From NCBI GenBank assembly GCA_028583605.1, contig CM053333.1, positions 11,741,638 to 11,805,637 of the forward strand: a stretch of 64,000 bases of DNA, written 5' to 3'. Source of the DNA: Dastarcus helophoroides. Lineage: Eukaryota; Arthropoda; Insecta; Coleoptera; Bothrideridae. Below are positions 57,996 through 64,000 of the stretch, in pieces. The notes beneath the pieces are model-generated. The model had not been told where the DNA came from, did not search any database, and worked only from the letters and a program-made list of their open reading frames with translations. Positions within the stretch are counted from its first letter, which is position 1; the number at the start of each line of letters is the position of its first letter. A program made the translations under genes and the position numbers.

Positions 57996-59130
57996 TCAAA
58001 ATTGCAGAAAAAGAAATGCACTTCTCTATTTAAATTTGGCGGGAACATTGATTGTAGGAGCCATGTTTTAATATTCGTAGCTGGGTTGATAGCCACCAGT
58101 GGTCGCGCTTATAGTGGAGGGACTGCGCAATCGCACAACGCGCAGATCTGGCTCTGCGCTTTGAACAATTCCGGATTCGTAAGTAAATAGTTTTCGAGAA
58201 AAACTTCTCTATGAAAGACGGACGAACGAATATAAGAACGAGATTACAAGGGTTCTGATTTTTCCTTTTAAAGATTGATAAATTAACTGTATTTATTTAT
58301 TTAAGGGCATTTAGTATCGCAATAAGTTTCTGTGCTGCCAAGAAATGAACTTTCGTAGTATGTAGTAAGAAAAAAATGCGTTGGAATAAAAAGAAATTCG
58401 GAATTATTAAAAATTGAATCGATTTAAAAATGGTTAATGTATGAGAGGTTGAATTGAGAGGACAGAAGAGAGACAAGGATATGTTGCGAAAAGCTGGAAG
58501 ATCGACAATCTTTGCATATAAATTCAACAACAATCAGAAACCGAAGATAGGTATAGTATAGTATTTCTTGACAGTCGGCAGATGCAAGTATGGAAGAGGT
58601 TTCAGTAGTCGATGAGTGGATGATAAGGTAATAAGCTAAACCCGCCCGATATTTAAATACATGAATTATGTAGATACATACTTACTCGATTGGACATATT
58701 GATATTCCACGGTTGTTATTAATAGACGTTATTTACACACAATACCAAACTCAGAGCAAACTCTTGCAACATTTGAATACTATTTATATTCAAATGAAAG
58801 GTTCATTTATAATTGTGCAGAAATACACTTTGTCACACATTTGCAAAAAAAAATCGCAAAATTACAAGACGGCAAGTAGTAAAACTATTTATATTGAAGT
58901 GTTGATGTAAGATTTACAAGCCGATATTGCAAATGCGTATGGGGAACTCAAAGAGATAAGTTGCCCTACGGCATTTCAGTAATATAGGCATGTGTGTGTA
59001 ATCGCTCGAAACAGGGGGGGTGAGATCAAAAAATACCCAAATCGATTTCTTACAGAGCACTGACCCATTTCTAAACAGTTATTTATAACTTTGAGTAATT
59101 CATATTTTTAACCATTAATTGGTAAAATGT
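57996..59130. other. Mostly unique intergenic DNA
   Basis: 58030-58200 is G/C-richer (ggcgggaacattg, gtggtcgcgcttatagtgga) without a recognised element. The rest is AT-rich. Open frames here (58297-58533, 58713-58910) are not supported. Confidence 0.35.
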
Positions 59131-59139
59131 TGTGTTGAC

Positions 59140-59640
59140 AAGATGAATTGGTCTGAATGTCATGCTGTCTACATAGGGCAGACATACCGCAATTTTTATA
59201 TGAGGCATGGGGAACACTTTGCTGCCTTCAGAAGTAAAACGTACAGAAAAATCAAATTAGATACATAACAACGTTATATAAACTGACGAACGCAATCGAA
59301 AATTATTAAAAAATAAATCTTTTTGAAGACATAGAAATTCACAGATATTTGGTCACTACAGTCTACACTGTTGAATGAACAGCTGGACCTTCCGAATAGA
59401 CCTTTAAAAGAAGCTTTGGATGGGACCTTAGATTAAACCCTTACATGAATCTGTTATTAACGAAATGATTTAGCAAAAACAAAAACTACTGATATAATCC
59501 TCAGAAAATGCTGTAAAGCGAAACCGGTCCAGAAAATGTAAAATTTATTGAAACGTAGTGGTATTTTCATATTTATTTATTGTTAAATATATTTCATGAG
59601 TTCTAAGTATCACTTTAGATACAACAATTAGATTTAAATT
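59140..59640 (+). mobile_element. Penelope-like element remnant: GIY-YIG fragment plus terminal region
   Basis: Translation at about 59150-59235 gives CHAVYIGQTYRNFYMRHGEH, the core of a Penelope-type GIY-YIG endonuclease (YIGQT, then Arg and EH). Further broken frames give LFEDIEIHRYLVTT. Downstream, 59512-59625 holds gtaaagcgaaaccggtccag and atttatttattgtt, matching 31455-31580. The gctgtaaagc hairpin followed by gaaaccggtc is the 3' half of a hammerhead-like fold directly downstream of the endonuclease, as expected of Penelope-like terminal repeats. It belongs to a different subfamily from 8370-9052. Confidence 0.72.
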
Positions 59641-60640
59641 AGATTCGGTTAAAAATAATATTGACTGAAGTGAGAAAGATCGCACCAAGTCCCATATTAC
59701 CTATCCAGCTGTGATTCGAGATCCCTTCGAATAAGGCCCGTTGCCCCGTGAGAAATCAATTTAAATTTTATTGTTATTATATATACTGCAAACATCACTT
59801 TCTGTACCCCATTCAATTCTTCGCGTTTTACAGTAGCTCAAAACTAGATTAGAATACATCTGGAATTTTATTATCCTATTTTTATTTTTGTTCCAGTAAC
59901 TTCGGACGAGTAATATTTACTTGCCGTTTTATGTCCCTAGTTGACGCCCTTAGAGAATTTCGCGCTCATGCTTAATTTGATTGAATTCTTCAAAACTGCT
60001 AAACTACCCTTAAATCAGAATATGCCGCGGTATAAATTTAAACAGACTTAACTTTAATGAAATAGATATCCAAACTTTTGTAAAGGTGTTCAAAGTTCAA
60101 AAGATTTTCCTGCTTTACCACATCGATAAATAAATTATCCCAATTAATATATAAATGCGAAAGTGTGTTCCTCTGCTTTCCACAACTCAACTACTGAAGC
60201 AATTTTGACGAAAATTGGTGAAGATGTACCTTGCAAGCCGGAATCGTTACCAGATTTTAACCGGGAACACTGTTCCAATACCCCAAAACTTATATCATAT
60301 CCGGTAAGAGTATGCAGGTAAATGATCTAGGGCACCATCTTACCGTAATTTTACTCAGAGGATTCTTTAAATATAATGGTCTGACACTTTGCTTTGAAAT
60401 TTTGCTAACCAATATACAACTGGAGACTCGCTAGGCGGCTAAATATATACATGGCCGAATCAACTAATTTGAACAAAACATCATTCTGCACCTTACGTGA
60501 ACTCTTTAAAGTTGTGCATATCCGATTGGTTTTATTCCGTTGGCAGAGGCTTTAGCCATCACGCCAATTGGTTGAGAAACCCAGAACCTGATGTAGATAC
60601 CCATCAACCTAATCTACTCGACCTTTCCTTACAGATTCTC
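59641..60640. other. Intergenic DNA with an interspersed repeat (copy 2)
   Basis: 60153-60300 (aaatgcgaaagtgtgtt, then caattttgacgaaaattggt) matches 52961-53105. The rest is unrecognised. Confidence 0.45.
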
Positions 60641-63290
60641 CAAATTCGTATACAATCGCTGTGACATAACCGCTTGGAAATTTGGATCAAAAGCTTGTAT
60701 TAGCCTCTCGCTCGCTTCATATACCACCTCCTTCTCAGACACAGCCCCGTAGGATTTGGCGCTATAATTCTGCAAACTGGGAAACATTAAGAAACTTCTT
60801 TCCATCTTTTCCATGGCAAGAAGTCTGCTTTAACTCAGACAACCGTTCTTCAGTTGCCGAATCCATCACTGAAACTATCCTGGTTGGTAGGGAATGCTCA
60901 ATTCCCCATTCCCAAAAGAAGTCTAGAAGTCTGCCAGCAGTAAATCTTGGTTCAGCAAAAAATGTACTCGAGCGTTGTCCTGCAAAAATCGCGCATATCG
61001 TCGTTGACGAAATAATCCTTCAGTCGAGACTAGGAACACCTTTGTAAATACACGAAATTTTTGTGAACAGGTTATTGACGAGGTAAAAAGTGATTTCGAT
61101 TGTAATATGCTCCAGAGGCTTATCATTTGTTCGAACGCTTCCAGGACCTTTTGGGGATTTGCAAAGTCGATTGGAAAGAATTTTACATCTTCCAATTTTC
61201 CACCATTACTCGATGACAACAACAATATCGAGACCATTTCCAAGGAAATGGATGACCTGCTAGCCTTAATGTTTGCTCAAAATTCCAACCTTGATTCCCG
61301 AAACGCAGAACCTCCTATTCTTCGTAAGGTTGGTACTTCGATGCCTGAAGTTGTTTTCAGACAACGCACAGTCGGGAAGATTCTTCTCAAGCTCGACACA
61401 TCAAAAGCTTCCGGCCTTAATGGTATCCCCGTTATTGTTCTTAAGAAGTGCGCTCCAGAGTTGACTAGTGTCCTACGCAAATTCTTCACACTCTCTTACA
61501 GCAAAGGTATATTGCCTAACATTTGGAAATCTGCTAGGGTGCAGCCTGTCTCCAAAAACAACAACTATCGCACTATATCTTTATTGCCCGTTATATCTTA
61601 AGTGATGGAAAAGGAAAGGTCATCAACATCGAGATTCTCAAATATCTAAAGAAGAATATAATCATCTCGGACAGGCAATACGGTTTCAGACAACAATGCT
61701 TAACTGGCGATCTACTAGCATATGTTACTCACATCTGTAACTCAGCTATGGAAACACACGGTAAGGCACGGTGCCATTGAATAGCTCAAAGGCCTTCGAC
61801 AAAGTCTGGCACCGATCTCTTCTCGCTAAATTAACATCCTATGGTCTCCCTCCTGGACTATGTTATTTGATATCCAGTTTTCTCGCTGGCAGATCTCTTC
61901 AGGTCATCGATGGTATCTCATCCGAGACATTTGCGATTAATAAGGGGTGCCTTAGGGGTCCATTTTGTCTCCTACTCTGTTTCTGTTACACATAAACGAT
62001 GTCTTAGCTTCAACTTCCAATCCGATATACAGTTACGCAGGTGATGGTAGCCTGGTGTCATCTATTTCCTCCGACAAAACATTATCCGTTGCTGCTTTAG
62101 ATCAACTAAGGGAATAGCAGACACAGATGATTAATCGGAATCTCTAAATCATTCTGGAATGGGGTAAGAAAAATCTGGTCGACTTCAATGCTTCATAAAC
62201 ACAGACCGCGGTTTTCTCTAATAAAACATCAAGGGATAATGCAACAAATCTACTAATGGACGAGATGAGATTTCATGAGACATTTGCCATTAATGTATGG
62301 GTGCCTCATGAGTCTGCCCTGTGTCCTACTCTGTTTCTGTTACACATAAACGACCTCTTACCTCCAACTTCTAATCCGATATACAGTTACGCAGATGATA
62401 GTAGCCTGGTGTCATTTTTTTTCTCCGACAAACCATTATCAGTCGCTGCTTAAGATCGACTGAGGAAACAGCAGATGCAAATCGGGATCTATAAATCATT
62501 CTGGAATGGGGTACAAAAAATCTGGTCGATTTCAACGCCTGAAAAACTCAGGTCTCGGTTTTCTCTAAGAAAACATCAAGGGATAATGCAACAAACCTAC
62601 TAATGGACGGTAAAATTCTTCCGATGGAATTTAATTCATCTATCCTAGGAGTGAATGCAAGAACTTCTCTTGGGGCGATCAAGAGCGCGCCCTTGCCAAA
62701 ACCGTCTCTCACAAGCTAGACTTTCTTTTTAGAGCTAAAAGGTACTTTACATTTCATCAGCTGCTCACCATATACAAAGCTCAAGCTAGACCAACACCAA
62801 AATACGGTTCTTATGTTTGGGTTCAGCCCCAAAGCACACTTTAGCTCTTTTGGATTCAATTTAAAGAAGAGCGATTCACCTAATTGATGACGAGAGTTTA
62901 ACCGATTCTCTCGTAAGACTAGAGCACAGGCGGATGGTTGGTGGTTTGTCTCTTTACTAAAAGTACTTTCATATAAGGAACTAATAGGATTGATCCCCCC
63001 AAGGGCAAGACTTTTGAGGTATACAAGACAGTCTGAGACAGCAAATTCCTATGCGGTACAGCTTGACACGGTGAGGACTTCTATCTACGGGGACTCTTTT
63101 CTTCTATAGAACTTCCAAGCTATGAAACTCGTTACCGAACGGAATTTTCCCGAAAAATTACAACCTATCCTTGTTTAAGAAAGCGGTTCATCGCCATCTA
63201 TCCTTGTTTTCGCATCCTATTCGCAGTGCTTTGAAGGCATAATAGGGTTATCCTTTGCCAGTAAATTAAACATAAGAAAAAATCTAAATT
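60640..63290 (+). mobile_element. Non-LTR retrotransposon remnant (LINE copy B, CR1/Jockey-like)
   Basis: This longer relative of copy A begins with the linker between endonuclease and RT (RRIWRYNSANWETLRNFFPS, about 60750-60810; IPHSQKKS near 60900). It has a 164-codon open RT segment (61107-61601) with VVFRQRTVGKILLKLDTSK and LLPVIS, then QYGFRQQ (61679-61700), SSKAFDKVWHRSLLAKLTSY (61779-61838), FAINKGCLRGP, and a catalytic region present twice (see the duplication entry). It ends with LFKKAVHRHLSLF near 63180-63210. Stops and frameshifts make it inactive. Confidence 0.87.
61909..62618 (+). repeat. 355 bp tandem duplication of the RT catalytic region in LINE copy B
   Basis: The first unit starts at 61909 and the second at 62264. 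Both run from the FAIN...LLHIND segment through the catalytic box to the caagggataatgcaacaaa segment. The box reads YAGD at 62034-62045 in unit 1 and intact YADD at 62388-62399 in unit 2. The units have diverged noticeably, so the duplication is not recent. Confidence 0.85.
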
Positions 63291-63630
63291 AATTTTATTA
63301 ATGAGAAAGTATGTTTGATTGCCAGTACCATCTATCGCTTACTTACATCAATCAACTATATCTGGTTATTAATTAATACCAGAGATAAATTAAAACATTA
63401 AAAGAAAAATTGATTCTCCAGTTTAACAAATTTAAAAACTCTTTAATTTTGGACAGTTTTTCCCTTGTTGTAAAAGCAATTTTTCTTCTAATTCAACAGA
63501 CAAAGTTTTGCCAAAATTGACTGTATCTGATGAGCATTGCTGCTCCAATTTTAGGTTAGAGTTATTGATTTTGAAAACAAGTTTTCTGGAATTTTTCAGA
63601 GCTGCGCTTTTTTTTGGGGAATTTCAAACG
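63291..63630. other. Intergenic, nothing recognised
   Basis: AT-rich without a repeat family or open frame of interest. Confidence 0.35.
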
Positions 63631-63850
63631 TTCTTCTTCTTCTTCTTCTTCTTCTTCTTCTTCTTCATGTTCCATGGCCTCACCGAGCGTTGGCTATCAT
63701 ATTGGCTATTATGACTTTGTTGACACCATCTCTAAATAGTGTTGCGCTTGATTTTTGGAACCATTCCCGCAGGTTTCGAAGCCAGGATGTTCTTTTGCGA
63801 CCAGGTCTTCTCCTACCCTATATTTTACCTTGCATAACTAAGTGAAGGTC
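63631..63850 (-). mobile_element. 3' end of a second RTE-type retrotransposon with (GAA)12 tail
   Basis: The minus strand reads GRRRPGRKRTSWLRNLREWF, then LFRDGVNKVIIANMIANAR and GHGT before a stop, the C-terminus typical of insect RTE elements. It is followed directly by a twelve-unit GAA tail (63631-63666 as TTC on the plus strand). It is 5'-truncated to about 200 bases and carries at least one internal stop. Confidence 0.85.
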
Positions 63851-64000
63851 AATCATTGTAAAAAGAAAATTGTTTGGAAAATTCACCATTAAATTATTAT
63901 TTGTTGTTATATCTTATTATAAACATATTCTTTGTTGTGAGGACTTAAGCTTTAATTTGATTAAGCGTTGGAAAATTTATCGTAATTGTGCTCTGTTTAT
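63851..64000. other. Right edge, nothing recognised
   Basis: AT-rich unique sequence. Confidence 0.3.

Noticed and set aside
59505..59540. A full hammerhead at the end of the 59.1 kb Penelope-like remnant
   Set aside because: Stem II, GAAA, CCGG and TC are visible, but the CUGANGA core is not intact and no stem I could be paired; only the 3' half is claimed.

Overview
The window looks like nuclear DNA of an insect or other arthropod. It is very AT-rich, has spliced genes with GT-AG introns, and carries insect-type retroelements (a CR1/Jockey-like LINE, RTE elements, a LINE with RNase H, Penelope-like GIY-YIG elements, mariner, pogo-like and hAT-like remnants). I cannot name the species. Coding content is low: only two host genes can be supported. 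One is a complete four-exon Creld gene on the minus strand (4630-7044, 373 residues, signal peptide, EGF and calcium-binding EGF domains, two C-terminal membrane segments). The other is the 5' part of an unidentified gene on the plus strand, with coding exons at 18363-18479 and 28871-29345 joined by a 10.4 kb intron.

Layout. 1-2110: short unique DNA, then degenerate T-rich repeat. 2120-4200: dead LINE copy A. 4480-7100: Creld. 7340-8090: local tandem repeats and a TA-flanked pogo-like MITE. 8370-9052: Penelope-like GIY-YIG remnant. 9060-17870: degenerate repeat sea, with GCGAAT hexamer blocks, an hAT-like foldback element and a 1.6 kb polypyrimidine tract. 18085-29345: promoter-like segment and the two exons of the second gene; its intron holds a ten-copy array of about 290 bp with an alternating dimer pattern. 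29.4-33.6 kb and 35.0-38.8 kb: a second degenerate repeat family, in opposite orientation on the two sides of a repeat-poor island (33.6-35.0 kb). 39-42.4 kb: mostly unique DNA. 42.44-44.1 kb: LINE with RNase H. 44.8-46.2 kb: a tRNA-derived SINE split by an RTE insertion. 46.2-47.75 kb: repeat-poor island. 47.8-51.7 kb: GA microsatellite and an 893 bp tandem duplication. 51.8-60.4 kb: several foldback and Penelope-related fragments, a mariner remnant and more degenerate repeat. 60.64-63.29 kb: LINE copy B, with an internal duplication of its catalytic region. 63.63-63.85 kb: an RTE 3' end.

The best non-genic signal is a set of hammerhead-ribozyme-like folds inside the foldback and Penelope-like fragments. 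The clearest is an inverted pair at 51864-51977 with stem I, a core with one change in each arm, stem II and a minimal palindromic CCGG stem III. A second family (23.3, 29.9, 52.6 and 57.8 kb) shows compensatory changes in stems I and II between copies. Hammerheads in Penelope-like elements are an established phenomenon, so the class is known, but these copies and their foldback arrangement deserve a check. I found no convincing new multi-gene system.
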